Source: Actinomadura sp. J1-007 (GTDB lineage: Bacteria > Actinomycetota > Actinomycetes > Streptosporangiales > Streptosporangiaceae). From it: a stretch of 64,000 nucleotides of DNA. Shown piece after piece: positions 48,601 through 57,245 of the stretch. Where the stretch lies: NCBI RefSeq assembly GCF_009793335.1, contig NZ_WING01000001.1:4278001-4342000 (forward strand). The letters run 5' to 3'. The notes under the pieces are model-generated. The model was not told where the DNA came from and ran no database searches. It was given only the letters and a program-made list of their open reading frames with translations. Every line of letters starts with the position of its first letter. The stretch's first letter is position 1. The translations under genes were made by a program, and so were the position numbers.

Positions 48601-50402
48601 ATCGCGTACAGGCCGTACTCGGCGCCGCGCGACAGCAGCATCGGCATCCCCGGCACGCGGCGCAGCGCCCGCGCCCCGTCCAGCACGACGAGGATGTTGT
48701 ACGGGACGGCCTCCGCGGGCCGGCCCTGCCCGAAGAAGCCCGACTGCGCGGCCTGCGCGGCGCGCCGCCGCTCGGTGACGCGGATCGCCAGCTCGGTGAC
48801 GCGGTGCGCGACCGACTCGGGGTCGGTGCCGACGAGCGCGACGCACTCCTCGCCCTCGCGCGGCGCGCAGTGCGGCAGCCACCGCACCCAGTTCCACTCC
48901 TCGCCGGAGTACGGGTCGGACGACAGCACGACGATCGCGAGGTCGCGGGGGCTGTGCAGCGCGGCGGCCTGCGCGACGAGCCAGCGCGCGAGCGCGCGGG
49001 ACGCGGGCCGCGGCCCGGTCAGGCCGATCACGCCGAGGTCGGGCAGCGGCAGCGCGACCGGCACCAGCCGCGCGGCGGGAACGGTGACCGCGCCGCCGTC
49101 CGGGCCCGTACCGCCCGTACCGCCGCCCGAGCCGCCGCCCGTACCGCCCGTGCCCGCCGTGCCCGCCGGGAGCGGCTCGTCGCCGACCAGCTCGATGCGC
49201 GCGGGCAGGTCGGCGACGCCGACCCGCAGGTGCAGGACGTCGGCATCGTGCGCGCGGCGCTCCCACAGCCGCCGCCTCGGCCCGGTCGCGGTCAGCAGCA
49301 CCTCGGCGGGGTCGGGGTGCAGCGCGCGCCGTTCGGCCTCGTCCTCGCGCCGCAGCCGCTCCAGCTCGCCGCCGAACTCCGCGGTCTTGCGGTGGTACTC
49401 CTTCAGCGCCTTCTTGTACGACTTGCGCCCGTGCATCCGGTCGCCGACCCACTCGCCGACCGTCATCACCGGCCACGCGAGCGCGAACAGCGCCCACCAC
49501 CACTGCCCGAGCCCGAACGCCATGACCAGCCCGAACGCCGAGAACAGGATCGCGCCGAACAGCCGCAGCCGCTCCTTCGGGTTGCGTTCGGGGCGCTTCG
49601 GGACCTCCAGCCGCCGCGAGCGGTGCGGCGGGCCGAGCCGCGGCGGCCGGTTGAACGCGAGGCCGCCCTCGGGCAGCGGCTCCAGATGGGTGTCGGGCGC
49701 GGTGCTGCGCGCGAGCGTGAGGACGCTGCCGCCGACCGCGAGCATCCCGCCGAGCGGCCAGGGCGCCTTGCCCGGCGCGCCGCCCTCCGCCGGCGCGGCG
49801 AGGTCGGCGCCGTCCAGCGTCGCGCGGCCCCGCAGCGTCCGGTCGGACGCCTCGACGACGGCGCCCTCGGGCCGGACGGTCACGCGCAGCGACGCGGCCG
49901 GGAGCGCCGGGTCGGCGATCGCGACGTCCACGTCCGGGCCCGACCCGAGCGTGCTGACGCCGAGGCCGAGCCGGTGCACCGTACCCGCCGCCGGGCCGCT
50001 GACGACCCGTACCTCCACCAGGCCGGACGGCTCGCCGAGCACGGTCGCGGCGGCGGCGCGCCGCTCGACCGCGACCACCGCGCCGTCGCGCAGCTCCTTG
50101 ACCGCGAGGGCCCGGGGGTCGAGCATCCGGCCGTCCATCCACAGCGCCCGGCGGCCGGCGCCCGCGCCGTCCGGAGAACCCGCCTGGAGGGGGTTCGCGG
50201 AACCGTTCCGGAAATCGCCGCCCGGAAGCGATTGTTTCGAAAAGCGCGGGGCCGGAACGGAACGCGCCCGCATCGCCTCCGCCTTTCCGTCCATGAGGGC
50301 GGAAAGCGACTGGGCGACCCCGTCGACCGTCACTTCGGAATCGACGTTGACCACGACATCGCGGGGGCCCTGACCGGTCAGTGCCGTGAACGAGATCCGC
50401 AT
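45687..50402 (-). CDS. EssC/EccC-like FtsK/SpoIIIE ATPase of type VII secretion
   Basis: A 1571-residue membrane ATPase that would power export of WXG100 proteins. The N-terminus resembles tandem FHA-type domains of EssC (second one about 130-235). Two adjacent spans follow near 283-322 (LFGAILFSAFGLVMAFGLG, WWWALFALAWPVMTVG), then three ATPase modules. The first is canonical: Walker A GTTGAGKSE with K762 and Walker B LVLVIDEF. The other two have GRS in place of GKS (GSSQSGRST, GPPRSGRST), as usual in this family. Gly/Thr- and Gly/Ala-rich linkers occur near 415-440 and 735. ATG 50402 follows GGAGGG. It is divergent from the Tad operon. Other membrane components are absent here. Confidence 0.9.
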   Translation of the reverse strand: MRISFTALTGQGPRDVVVNVDSEVTVDGVAQSLSALMDGKAEAMRARSVPAPRFSKQSLPGGDFRNGSANPLQAGSPDGAGAGRRALWMDGRMLDPRALAVKELRDGAVVAVERRAAAATVLGEPSGLVEVRVVSGPAAGTVHRLGLGVSTLGSGPDVDVAIADPALPAASLRVTVRPEGAVVEASDRTLRGRATLDGADLAAPAEGGAPGKAPWPLGGMLAVGGSVLTLARSTAPDTHLEPLPEGGLAFNRPPRLGPPHRSRRLEVPKRPERNPKERLRLFGAILFSAFGLVMAFGLGQWWWALFALAWPVMTVGEWVGDRMHGRKSYKKALKEYHRKTAEFGGELERLRREDEAERRALHPDPAEVLLTATGPRRRLWERRAHDADVLHLRVGVADLPARIELVGDEPLPAGTAGTGGTGGGSGGGTGGTGPDGGAVTVPAARLVPVALPLPDLGVIGLTGPRPASRALARWLVAQAAALHSPRDLAIVVLSSDPYSGEEWNWVRWLPHCAPREGEECVALVGTDPESVAHRVTELAIRVTERRRAAQAAQSGFFGQGRPAEAVPYNILVVLDGARALRRVPGMPMLLSRGAEYGLYAICVDDEERLLPEECSAVAAWDPDLPEAVRLRGQGLDVIGPVLADQVSPAWSDRVARSLAPVRDVSREDAEDAIPADVRLLDVLGMPEPTAEDVLRAWTRTGGRTTRVPIGLSTGPGAGDPRGGAAGGAAGGAAGSGGFQAYEVDLRADGPHGLIAGTTGAGKSELLQTLIASLAVANRPDEMTFVLIDYKGGAAFKDCARLPHTVGMVTDLDGHATERALESLAAELRRREEILLAAGAKDIDDYDDARTAASPPMPRLVLVIDEFAAMVTELPDFVTGLVDIGRRGRSLGVHLILATQRPAGVVTADIRANTNLRIALRVTDPDESTDVLDSPEAAQISKSTPGRCYVRSGAAAAQAVQSARIGGRRPGGAAGGGSSRANVQPLPWQGLGRPLPAPRDPGAAAADDSMVTDLAVLVQAVAEAARRAGVERQPSPWLNPLPERVRLTPRTAAGGSVVDVPPVAFGITDLPAVQSREPLALDLSGGGHLYLAGSSQSGRSTALRTIAGSVAAACSPYDVHLYAVDCGANALLPLVSLPHCGAVVTRDQLDRCERLLTALSAEVARRQQLLAEAGFASLPEQRAAVAATDRLPWMVLLLDRWEGFLAAFEHYDYGRLVDQALRLLREGAAVGLRAVFTGDRSGLTGHVSTVFDRRLVLRMADPNDYGYAGLQEKQVPAAMPPGRALEVVAPGTPLRESQIGLLGDDPSGTAQVAALQEIARACVSRYGRLPRRQRPLHVDELPVRVTYREAMAYEPDLLAPSALWALVGVGGDTLAPVGIDLLNEGPGFAVAGPPRSGRSTTLRTIVHSLLDPAVGGGLVPVVLVTPRRSPLRQLAGRPGVLGVLTGDAEADDLEAAIGDEHRYAVVVDDAELLDESELDDALRDVLRTARDGEHAVVIGGTTEDLGRGYRGFMSDTRRSRSGVLLSIDSPDDGDLFGLRLPRNAPLGGPTGRGLFVAAGATTQIQVALPPVD

Positions 50403-50697
50403 CAAAGCCCTCCATCGCGCGCCGTCCGCGCCAGCTTAATGAGATGTCCGCCGCCGGGCGGGGGTCCGGCTCGCCCCGGAACCTCGCTGTGCTGTCAGTG
50501 ACCGCTGTGACTGGTGGTAAGCGGCCAAGTGACCGGCGAATTCGCTGGTCATCGGGACACGCCGAGTCACGGGACGGCTTCACCTCTCCGAATCCATTGA
50601 CGCGGCCTCGCCCGCACCGCAAGCATGGATCGCTCGATGATGCGGAGATCCGTGGGGCGGGGCTCTCGCAGGGGCGGGAAGGAGCGCGTGGTCCGTC
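50403..50697. promoter_or_regulatory. Divergent EccC/Tad promoter region with a 22-bp dyad
   Basis: The only gap between the ATPase gene and the Tad operon. At 50530-50551, TGACCGGCGAA/TTCGCTGGTCA is a 22-bp inverted repeat with one mismatched pair and a GAATTC centre. Related AGTGACC words recur nearby (about 50498, 50528). A shared regulator of both directions could bind here. Confidence 0.5.
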
Positions 50698-51675
50698 ATG
50701 AAGTCCGACCAGTCGACCGTCGCGAGCACCCCTCAGGGCGGAGCCGCCGGCCTTGGCCGGACGGGACTCGGCACGTCCGGCGGCCAGCGGCTGCCCGTCG
50801 CGCCGCGCGAGCGCAAGCCCGCGCTCGCCGCCCTCGCCGTGCTGCTCGTCCTCGGCGGCGCGCTCGCCAGCGCGTACCTGGTCATGGCGAGCGGGCAGCG
50901 GGTGTCGGCGATCCGGATCGCGCAGCCGGTCGCGGCCGGGCAGCGCATCAGCCCCGCCGCGCTCCAGGAGGTGCAGGTCGGCGACACCGGCATCGAGTAC
51001 ATCAACTGGTCCGAACGGCAGAACGTGGTCCGCTACTTCGCAGCCGTCCCGCTCGTGAAGGGCGCGCTGCTGACCAACGCGATGGTGAGCCGTTCCGACG
51101 AGGCGGCCAAGGGACGCGTCGTCGTCGGCCTCGCGCTGAAGCCCGGCCAGCTCCCCGGCGGCGGGCTGGAGAGCGGCAAGCGCGTCACCCTCTACGCCGT
51201 CGGCGGCGGCACGGGCGGCGGGCCCCGCGCGGGCACCGTCCTGTCGCAGGAGGCCATCGTCATCGGCGTCGGCCGGGGCGGCGGCGACCGGCTGCGCGGC
51301 GACCAGACCACCGTGGACGTCGCCGTACCGCCCGGCGAGGCGGCGCTGCTCACCCAGGCCGCGTCGGCGGGCGCGGTCGCGGTCGCGCTCATCCCGGACG
51401 GCACGAGGGTGAGCGGCGGCGCGCAGTCGCCGCCCCCCGACAAGCAGGGCAAGCAGACGCCCGCGCCCGGCGGCGGCGAGACCCCCGGCGGCACGCCGGG
51501 CCCCGGCGACCAGAGCCCGAACGGCGGCCAGACCGCAGGCACCGGCCAGGGCACAGGCACAGGCACAGGCCAGGGAACGGGCGGCCAGGGCGCGGGCGGC
51601 GCCAACACCGGGCAGGGCACCGGCGCCGGGCACGGCGCCGGGGCGCGCCGTCCCCCGGACACAGGCGGGAACTGA
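50698..51675 (+). CDS. SAF-domain protein (CpaB/RcpC-like pilus assembly)
   Basis: A 325-residue bitopic protein. One membrane span (about 42-64) is followed by an SAF domain (about 70-135: AIRIAQPVAAGQRISPAALQ) and a second beta-rich region (VVVGLALKPGQLPGGGLESG). The last 85 residues are Gly/Gln/Thr/Pro low complexity. It is first in the Tad operon, where CpaB homologues belong. ATG 50698 has only a distant GGAG. The stop lies 2 bp before the next GTG. Confidence 0.82.
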   Translation: MKSDQSTVASTPQGGAAGLGRTGLGTSGGQRLPVAPRERKPALAALAVLLVLGGALASAYLVMASGQRVSAIRIAQPVAAGQRISPAALQEVQVGDTGIEYINWSERQNVVRYFAAVPLVKGALLTNAMVSRSDEAAKGRVVVGLALKPGQLPGGGLESGKRVTLYAVGGGTGGGPRAGTVLSQEAIVIGVGRGGGDRLRGDQTTVDVAVPPGEAALLTQAASAGAVAVALIPDGTRVSGGAQSPPPDKQGKQTPAPGGGETPGGTPGPGDQSPNGGQTAGTGQGTGTGTGQGTGGQGAGGANTGQGTGAGHGAGARRPPDTGGN

Positions 51676-51677
51676 CC

Positions 51678-52706
51678 GTGGCACTCATCGCGCTCGCGGC
51701 CGACAAGGGCGCCCCGGGCGTCACCACCGCCGCCGTCGCGCTCGGCGCCGTGTGGCCCCGGCCCGTCCTCGTCGCCGAATGCGACCAGGCGGGCGGCGAC
51801 CTGGTCTACCGGCTGCCCGCCGCGCCCGCCGGCGACGCCAAGGGCGGCAGTGGGACGTCGGAAATGCTGAACCCCTCGCGCGGCCTGCTCAGCCTCGCCG
51901 CGACCGCCCGCCGCGGCCTGCGCCCCGACCAGGTCGCCGAGCACTGCCAGCGGCTCGTCGGCGGCCTCGACGTACTGGTCGGGATCACCAGCGCCGAGCA
52001 GGCGCAGGGCATGACCTGGCTGTGGGGGCCGCTCGGCCGGGCGTTCGCGGGCCTCGGCCAGGTCGACGTGATCGCCGACTGCGGACGGCTCGGCGCGGGC
52101 ACGCCGCTGACCGGGCTGCTGCGCGAGGCCGACCTGGTCGTGCTGCTCACCAGGGCCACCCTCGAACAGGTCGCGCACCTGCGCGAACGCGTCGCGGCCC
52201 TGTCGGACGAGCTGCGCGGCGGCCCGCCGATCGGCGTCATCGTGCTCGCCGACCCGCGCGACTTCCGCGCCTCGATCGCCGAGGTCGACCGGATCGTGTC
52301 CGGCTCCCGGCAGCGCCCGCGCCCGCCGGAGGGCGCGCTCCCGCAGGGGCCGCCCCCGCCGTCGGTGACCGTCCTCGGCGGGCTCGCCCTCGACCCGAAG
52401 GGCGCCGAGCTGCTGTCGGGCCGTTGGGGCGGGCGCCTGGATCGCTCCCTCCTGGTCCGTTCGGCGCGGGAGGTGGCGGGCGAGCTCGTCCGGCGCCTGG
52501 ACGTCGCCCGCGACGCGGGGGCAGCGCTCGACGCCGCGCAGTACGCCGGGCAGCGCGCCACCGAGGAGCCGCCGGGCCGGTACGCGCCGGGCGGCGAGGC
52601 GCGCGCCGCCGAACCGCCGCCGCAGCCGCCGTCGTCCGACGCGCGGCGTACGACCGGGCCGATGGCGTCGCCCGCGCCGCACGTGTCCTTGGAGGGGAGG
52701 GGCTAG
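51678..52706 (+). CDS. TadZ/CpaE-like P-loop protein
   Basis: A 342-residue MinD/ParA-related protein that probably localises the pilus machine. It opens with IALAADKGAPGVTTAAVALG, a deviant Walker A (DKGAPGVTT) typical of actinobacterial members, then VAECDQAGGDL and the ADCGRLG strand. ATP use is uncertain because the classical K-G-G-x-G-K-T is changed. The C-terminal 55 residues are Pro/Ala-rich. GTG 51678 follows directly on the SAF gene; the stop abuts tadA. Confidence 0.8.
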   Translation: MALIALAADKGAPGVTTAAVALGAVWPRPVLVAECDQAGGDLVYRLPAAPAGDAKGGSGTSEMLNPSRGLLSLAATARRGLRPDQVAEHCQRLVGGLDVLVGITSAEQAQGMTWLWGPLGRAFAGLGQVDVIADCGRLGAGTPLTGLLREADLVVLLTRATLEQVAHLRERVAALSDELRGGPPIGVIVLADPRDFRASIAEVDRIVSGSRQRPRPPEGALPQGPPPPSVTVLGGLALDPKGAELLSGRWGGRLDRSLLVRSAREVAGELVRRLDVARDAGAALDAAQYAGQRATEEPPGRYAPGGEARAAEPPPQPPSSDARRTTGPMASPAPHVSLEGRG

Positions 52707-54008
52707 GTGGATCACGGTCTCGTCAAGCGGCTCCGCCAGGACGTCGGCGACCGGCTCGCCCAGCAGCGGCGGCTCGACGCCGCGAGCGGCCTGCCGCCGA
52801 TGTCCGGCGAGGACGAGCGGCAGTTCGCCCGCGCGCTGATCGGGCAGGTGCTGGAGGAGTTCGCGCGCGGCGAGATCACCGCCGGGCGCCGCCCCCCGAA
52901 CGCCGAGGAGGAAGAGGCCCTCGCCGCGGGCGTGCACGCCGCGCTGTTCGGCGTCGGACGGCTCCAGCCGCTGCTGGAGGACCCCGAGGTCGAGAACATC
53001 GACATCAACGGCTGCGACCGGGTGTTCATCGGCTACGCCGACGGCCGGGAGGTGATGGGCGAGCCCGTCGCCGAGTCCGACGAGGAGCTGGTCGAGCTGA
53101 TCCAGATCCTCGCGGCCTACAGCGGGCTGTCGTCCCGCCCGTTCGACACCGCCAACCCGCAGCTCGACCTGCGGCTGCCCGACGGGTCGCGGCTGTCGGC
53201 GGTGATGGACGTGACGGTGCGGCCCGCGCTGTCGATCCGCCGCGCCCGCCTCGGCAAGGTGTTCCTGTCCGACCTGGTCGGCAACGGCACGCTCAGCCCC
53301 GAGGTCGGGCTGTTCTTCCGCGCCGCCGTCCGGGCCCGCAAGAACATCATGATCGCGGGCGCGACCAACGCCGGGAAGACCACGCTGCTGCGCGCCGTCG
53401 CCAACGAGATCGCGCCCGAGGAGCGCCTCATCACCGTCGAACGGGCCCTGGAGCTCGGCCTCGACGCGTTCCCCGAGCTGCACCCCAACTGCGTGGCGTT
53501 CGAGCAGCGGCTCCCCAACTCCGAGGGCCAGGGCGCGATCTCGATGGCCGAGCTGGTCCGCCGGTCGCTGCGCATGAACCCGTCCCGCGTGATCGTCGGC
53601 GAGGTCCTCGGCGACGAGATCGTCACGATGCTGAACGCGATGACGCAGGGCAACGACGGGTCGCTGTCCACCATCCACGCCAACTCCTCGATGGAGGTGT
53701 TCAACCGCATCGCGACGTACGCGATCCAGTCGGAGGAGCGGCTCCCCGTCGAGGCGACCCACATGCTCATCGCGGGCGCGATCGACTTCGTGGTGTTCAT
53801 CGAGAAGCGCAACGACTACGCCAGCGGCGGGCGGCTGCGCCGCTACGTCGCGAGCGTCCGCGAGGTGACCGGCGTCGACAACCGGGTGCTGTCGTCGGAG
53901 GTGTTCGCGCTGGCGCCGGACGGCTCCCTCGTCCCCGCCGCCCCCGTGTCCTGCGGCGACGAGCTCGCCGAGCACGGCTACGACACCTCGGTCGGAGGCA
54001 CCTGGTGA
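52707..54008 (+). CDS. tadA: TadA/CpaF secretion ATPase
   Basis: Hexameric motor of Flp pilus assembly, 433 residues. The N-terminal all-helical region and the FGVGRLQPLLEDPEVENIDING domain are followed by Walker A GATNAGKTT (K224), the Asp box region ITVERALELGL, Walker B/His box MNPSRVIVGEVLGDE and the GSLSTIHANSS motif. GTG 52707 starts immediately after the preceding stop and is preceded by GGAGGGGAGGGG. Identification is firm. Confidence 0.94.
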   Translation: MDHGLVKRLRQDVGDRLAQQRRLDAASGLPPMSGEDERQFARALIGQVLEEFARGEITAGRRPPNAEEEEALAAGVHAALFGVGRLQPLLEDPEVENIDINGCDRVFIGYADGREVMGEPVAESDEELVELIQILAAYSGLSSRPFDTANPQLDLRLPDGSRLSAVMDVTVRPALSIRRARLGKVFLSDLVGNGTLSPEVGLFFRAAVRARKNIMIAGATNAGKTTLLRAVANEIAPEERLITVERALELGLDAFPELHPNCVAFEQRLPNSEGQGAISMAELVRRSLRMNPSRVIVGEVLGDEIVTMLNAMTQGNDGSLSTIHANSSMEVFNRIATYAIQSEERLPVEATHMLIAGAIDFVVFIEKRNDYASGGRLRRYVASVREVTGVDNRVLSSEVFALAPDGSLVPAAPVSCGDELAEHGYDTSVGGTW

Positions 54009-54062
54009 CCGCCCGCACGGCGCCGTCCCGCCCCCTCCGCCGCGCGCGGGACGGGGCGCGGC

Positions 54063-55088
54063 ATGTATGAGCCCGACGTCATGGCCGCCGTCGCCGCCGG
54101 AGCCGCGGTCGGCGGCGGCGTCCTGCTGCTGTTCCTCGCGCTGCGCGGCCTTCCCGTACGGAGCGGGCCGCCGCGCGGGCGCAGCCGCGAGGAGATCGTC
54201 AAGACGCTCACCACCCGGACCGCCCTCGCGGTGATCGTCGGGGTGGCGGTGCTGGTCGTCACCCGCTGGCCGACCGCCGCCGCCGGCACCGCCGCGCTCG
54301 TCCTCGGCTGGAACGGCCTGGCGGGCGGCGCCGCCGAGGAGCGCAAGGGCATGGCGCGGCTGGAGGCGCTCGCCGCGTGGACCGAGTCGCTGCGCGACAC
54401 GATCGCCGGGGCGGTCGGCCTCGAACAGGCGATCCCGGCGTCCCAGCGCGTCGCCGCGCCCGCCCTCCAGCAGCCGCTGCGCAACCTGGTCGACCGGCTG
54501 CATACGCGGGTGCCGATGCCGGAGGCGCTGCGCCGGTTCGCCGACGACCTGGACGACGCGTCCGCCGACCTGGTCATCGCCGCGCTCATCCTGAACGCCA
54601 AGCTGCGCGGCCCCGGCCTGCGCGACATGCTCGGCGCGCTCGCCACCTCCGCCCGCGCCGAGCTCGACATGCGCCGCCGCGTCGAGGCCGACCGCCGCTC
54701 CACCCGCCGCAGCGTCCGCATCGTCGTCGCCGTGTCGGTCGGCACGGCGCTCGCCCTCGCGGTCTTCAACCACGCCTACGTCGAGCCGTACGACGACTTC
54801 CTCGGCCAGCTCGTCCTCTGCGTCGTGATCGCCCTGTACGGCGCGGCGTTCCTGTGGCTGCGCCGGCTGTCGAAGTACGAGCTGCCGGGCCGCTTCCTCA
54901 GCGAGCCGCGCCAGACCCAGCCCGGCGTCCCCGGCCAGGTCCCGAGCACGGTCGCGGGCTGGCAGAAGGGCGGCGGGACGCCCGGCGGCCTCACCGCGAC
55001 GGGCGGGCAGCCGCTGCCGGGCGGCACGGGCGGCCAGGCGCTGCGCGGTCGGCACACGATGGACGCGGGCGGGGGCGGTGGGTCGTGA
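54063..55088 (+). CDS. tadB: TadB-like inner-membrane platform protein
   Basis: A 341-residue T2SS-F family protein. Spans lie near 10-28, 54-72 and 75-88; a cytoplasmic helical domain (ALAAWTESLRDTIAGAVGLEQA, LVIAALILNAKLRGPGLRDML) is followed by two spans near 218-262. The tail is Gly/Thr/Pro-rich. It partners TadC as the base for TadA. The stop overlaps the tadC GTG (GTGA). The start is 54 bp after tadA with no clear Shine-Dalgarno. Confidence 0.88.
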   Translation: MYEPDVMAAVAAGAAVGGGVLLLFLALRGLPVRSGPPRGRSREEIVKTLTTRTALAVIVGVAVLVVTRWPTAAAGTAALVLGWNGLAGGAAEERKGMARLEALAAWTESLRDTIAGAVGLEQAIPASQRVAAPALQQPLRNLVDRLHTRVPMPEALRRFADDLDDASADLVIAALILNAKLRGPGLRDMLGALATSARAELDMRRRVEADRRSTRRSVRIVVAVSVGTALALAVFNHAYVEPYDDFLGQLVLCVVIALYGAAFLWLRRLSKYELPGRFLSEPRQTQPGVPGQVPSTVAGWQKGGGTPGGLTATGGQPLPGGTGGQALRGRHTMDAGGGGGS

Positions 55089-56002
55089 CCGGCGCGCTGG
55101 TGGCGGGCGCCGTCGTCGGGATCGGGCTGTACGTGCTCGTCCGGGCGCTGTTCCCGCCGCGCCCTGGGCTGTCGGCGCGGCTCGCCGCGTTCGACGCCGC
55201 GCGGCGCCGCGACCAGGAGGACGCGCAGGCCGGACGGATGTCGCCGACGCTCGACCGGGTCGGCGGGATCCGCGCCAAGGTCGGGCGGGAGCTGGTGCGG
55301 TTCTGCGAGTCGCGCGGCTGGCAGCTGCGCTCGATCCGGCACGACCTCGCCATCACCGAGCGCTCGCTCGACGCGTTCCTCGCCACCAAGTTCCTGCTGC
55401 CCGCCGGGGCGCTGCTGTTCATCCCGCTGATCGTCGGCTACTTCGCGCTGCTCGGGCTCGGCACGTCGGTGCAGATCCCGGCGTGGATCTGCCTGCTGTT
55501 CGCGGCGCTGTTCTTCTTCTTCCCCGACATGCAGCTCCGGCAGGAGGCCGCCGCGCGCCGCCAGGACTTCCGGCACGTCGTCGGCGCGTTCCTCGACCTG
55601 GTCTCGATGAACCTCGCGGGCGGGCGCGGCGTCCCCGAGGCGCTGATGACCGCGTCCAACGTGGGCGAGGGCTGGGCGATGCACCGCATCCGCGACGCCC
55701 TCGCCAACGCCCGCATCACCGGCCAGACCCCCTGGCAGGCGCTCGGCCGCCTCGGCGACGAGCTCGACGTCGCCGAGCTGCGCGACCTGGCGGGCGCGCT
55801 CGCGCTCGTCGCCGACGACGGCGCGCAGATCCGCAAGTCGCTCGGCGCGCGCGCCGCGTCCATGCGCAGCCGCGAGCTGTCGGAGCTGGAGGGCAAGGCG
55901 GGCGAACGGTCCCAGTCGATGCTCGTCGCGCAGCTGTTCCTCTGCGCCGGATTCCTCGTCTTCCTCGCCTACCCGGCCCTGATGCGGGTGCTGGCCTCGT
56001 GA
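55085..56002 (+). CDS. tadC: TadC-like inner-membrane platform protein
   Basis: A 305-residue T2SS-F protein and partner of TadB. Spans are near 4-22, 100-120, 124-145 and 280-300, with the cytoplasmic F domain between (FRHVVGAFLDLVSMNLAGGR, QALGRLGDELDVAELRDLAG). GTG 55085 overlaps the tadB stop by 4 bp. The Flp pilin gene follows after 38 bp. Confidence 0.88.
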   Translation: MTGALVAGAVVGIGLYVLVRALFPPRPGLSARLAAFDAARRRDQEDAQAGRMSPTLDRVGGIRAKVGRELVRFCESRGWQLRSIRHDLAITERSLDAFLATKFLLPAGALLFIPLIVGYFALLGLGTSVQIPAWICLLFAALFFFFPDMQLRQEAAARRQDFRHVVGAFLDLVSMNLAGGRGVPEALMTASNVGEGWAMHRIRDALANARITGQTPWQALGRLGDELDVAELRDLAGALALVADDGAQIRKSLGARAASMRSRELSELEGKAGERSQSMLVAQLFLCAGFLVFLAYPALMRVLAS

Positions 56003-56040
56003 CCCGCCGTCCACGCACGCCCCCGAAGGAGTCAGTCACC

Positions 56041-56262
56041 ATGAGCCCCCTCAACCCGATGAACGACCCGGCCCTGGTCTACCTGCGGGCCGTCCTCGCC
56101 GACCGCTGGCACCGGCTGCGCACGCGCGAGGAGCGCGACGTCGGCGCGTCGGCGATCGAGTGGGCGATCATCACCGCGATCCTCGCGCTGATCGCCATCA
56201 CGATCGGCGCGGTCATCCAGAAGAAGATCCAGGACAAGGCCGACAGCATCAAGACGGGCTGA
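56041..56262 (+). CDS. Flp-type pilin
   Basis: A 73-residue pilin. A 35-residue basic leader ends at Gly35; Glu40 is at +5 of the predicted mature protein (G-ASAIE), followed by the hydrophobic core WAIITAILALIAITIGAVI. This is the class IVb prepilin layout, and a TadV-like peptidase should cleave it, but none is in the window. ATG 56041 follows GGAG at 9 nt. It is the likely major subunit of the Tad pilus. Confidence 0.88.
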   Translation: MSPLNPMNDPALVYLRAVLADRWHRLRTREERDVGASAIEWAIITAILALIAITIGAVIQKKIQDKADSIKTG

Positions 56263-56268
56263 CCGGCG

Positions 56269-56760
56269 ATGGGACTTCCCGGCGCGCGCCGTGGGACGTC
56301 CCGGAGGCACGCGCCCGCGCCCGGGGCGGACCCGGACGGGCCGGAGCGCGGGCCCGACGCCGGGGTGTCCTCGATGGAGTGGGCGCTGCTCACCCCGCTG
56401 ATCATCCTCGTGCTGCTGTTCGTGGTGCAGTTCGCGATGGTCTACCACGCGCGGCAGGTCGCGCTCGCCGCGGCGCAGGCGGGCGCCCGCGTCGCGCGGA
56501 CCCAGCCCGTCGGCGCGGGCTGGCAGGACCAGGCCGTCGCGAAGGCGACCGGCGACGTCCGCGCGATCGGCCCGAACCTGCTGAGCGGCCTGGAGGTCGG
56601 CACGGGCGAGGCCGACGACGAGCGGTGGGTGACCGTCAGCGGCGAGGCGGTCCGGGTCATCCCGTTCATGACGTTCCACGTCCGGCAGCGGTCGCGGGGG
56701 CCGATCGAGTGCTTCCGCCCGGACGTCGACGAGGGCACCGCCTGCCAGGGGGCGGGCTGA
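56269..56760 (+). CDS. TadE-like pseudopilin
   Basis: 163 residues. After a 31-residue Pro/Gly/Arg leader comes a class-IV-like site with Glu at +5 (G-VSSME) and a long hydrophobic helix (WALLTPLIILVLLFVVQFAM); ARQVALAAAQAGARVAR is the conserved TadE helix. The extracytoplasmic part contains two Cys (C152 and near the C-terminus) that may form a disulfide. It lies 6 bp after flp and its stop overlaps the next ATG by one base. Confidence 0.83.
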   Translation: MGLPGARRGTSRRHAPAPGADPDGPERGPDAGVSSMEWALLTPLIILVLLFVVQFAMVYHARQVALAAAQAGARVARTQPVGAGWQDQAVAKATGDVRAIGPNLLSGLEVGTGEADDERWVTVSGEAVRVIPFMTFHVRQRSRGPIECFRPDVDEGTACQGAG

Positions 56761-57245
56761 TGAGGCTCCGGTGGGACGGGCGCCGGCGCCCGCGCGATGG
56801 CGGACCCGAGGGCGAGCGCGGGTCGATGTCGCTGGAGATGGTGCTGGTCACGCCCGTGTTCATCGCGTTCCTGCTGTTCCTCGCCGGGGCCGGGCGGATG
56901 GTGGACGCGCAGAGCCAGGTGGACGGCGCGGCGCGCGACGCGGTGCGGGCCGCGTCGGTGGCGCGCAGCGCGGGCGGCGCGGACGCGATGGCGCGCGAGA
57001 CCGCCGCCGCCGGGCTCAAAGGCCACGACTGGTGCTCGGGTGGCCCGGTGGTGAACACCGACACCGGCGCCTGGGGGCCCGGCGGCCGGGTCCGTGTGAC
57101 GATCACCTGCGACGTGGACCTCTCCGACCTGGCGTTCATCGGGCTGCCCGGCTCCAAGCGGCTGGCCGGCGAGGCCGTCGCGCCGATCGACGCCTACACC
57201 TACCGCGGCACCGACACCGTCAACGCACCGCCGGAGGGACCGTGA
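56760..57245 (+). CDS. Second TadE-like pseudopilin
   Basis: 161 residues with the same plan: short basic leader, G-SMSLE site, hydrophobic helix (MVLVTPVFIAFLLFLAGAG), QVDGAARDAVRAAS helix and an extracellular domain with two Cys (CSGG and ITCDVDL) that may pair. The ATG overlaps the previous stop (TGATG). Its stop overlaps the next GTG. Confidence 0.82.
   Translation: MRLRWDGRRRPRDGGPEGERGSMSLEMVLVTPVFIAFLLFLAGAGRMVDAQSQVDGAARDAVRAASVARSAGGADAMARETAAAGLKGHDWCSGGPVVNTDTGAWGPGGRVRVTITCDVDLSDLAFIGLPGSKRLAGEAVAPIDAYTYRGTDTVNAPPEGP

Noticed and set aside
45603..50501. A 1632-codon open frame opposite the EssC/EccC-like ATPase
   Set aside because: A codon-bias shadow. The ATPase strand carries the Walker motifs and a good start; the shadow has none.
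51192..55055. A 1287-codon open frame opposite the Tad operon
   Set aside because: It spans several well-defined Tad genes on the other strand and consists of shadow-type Arg/Gly/Asp/Val repeats.
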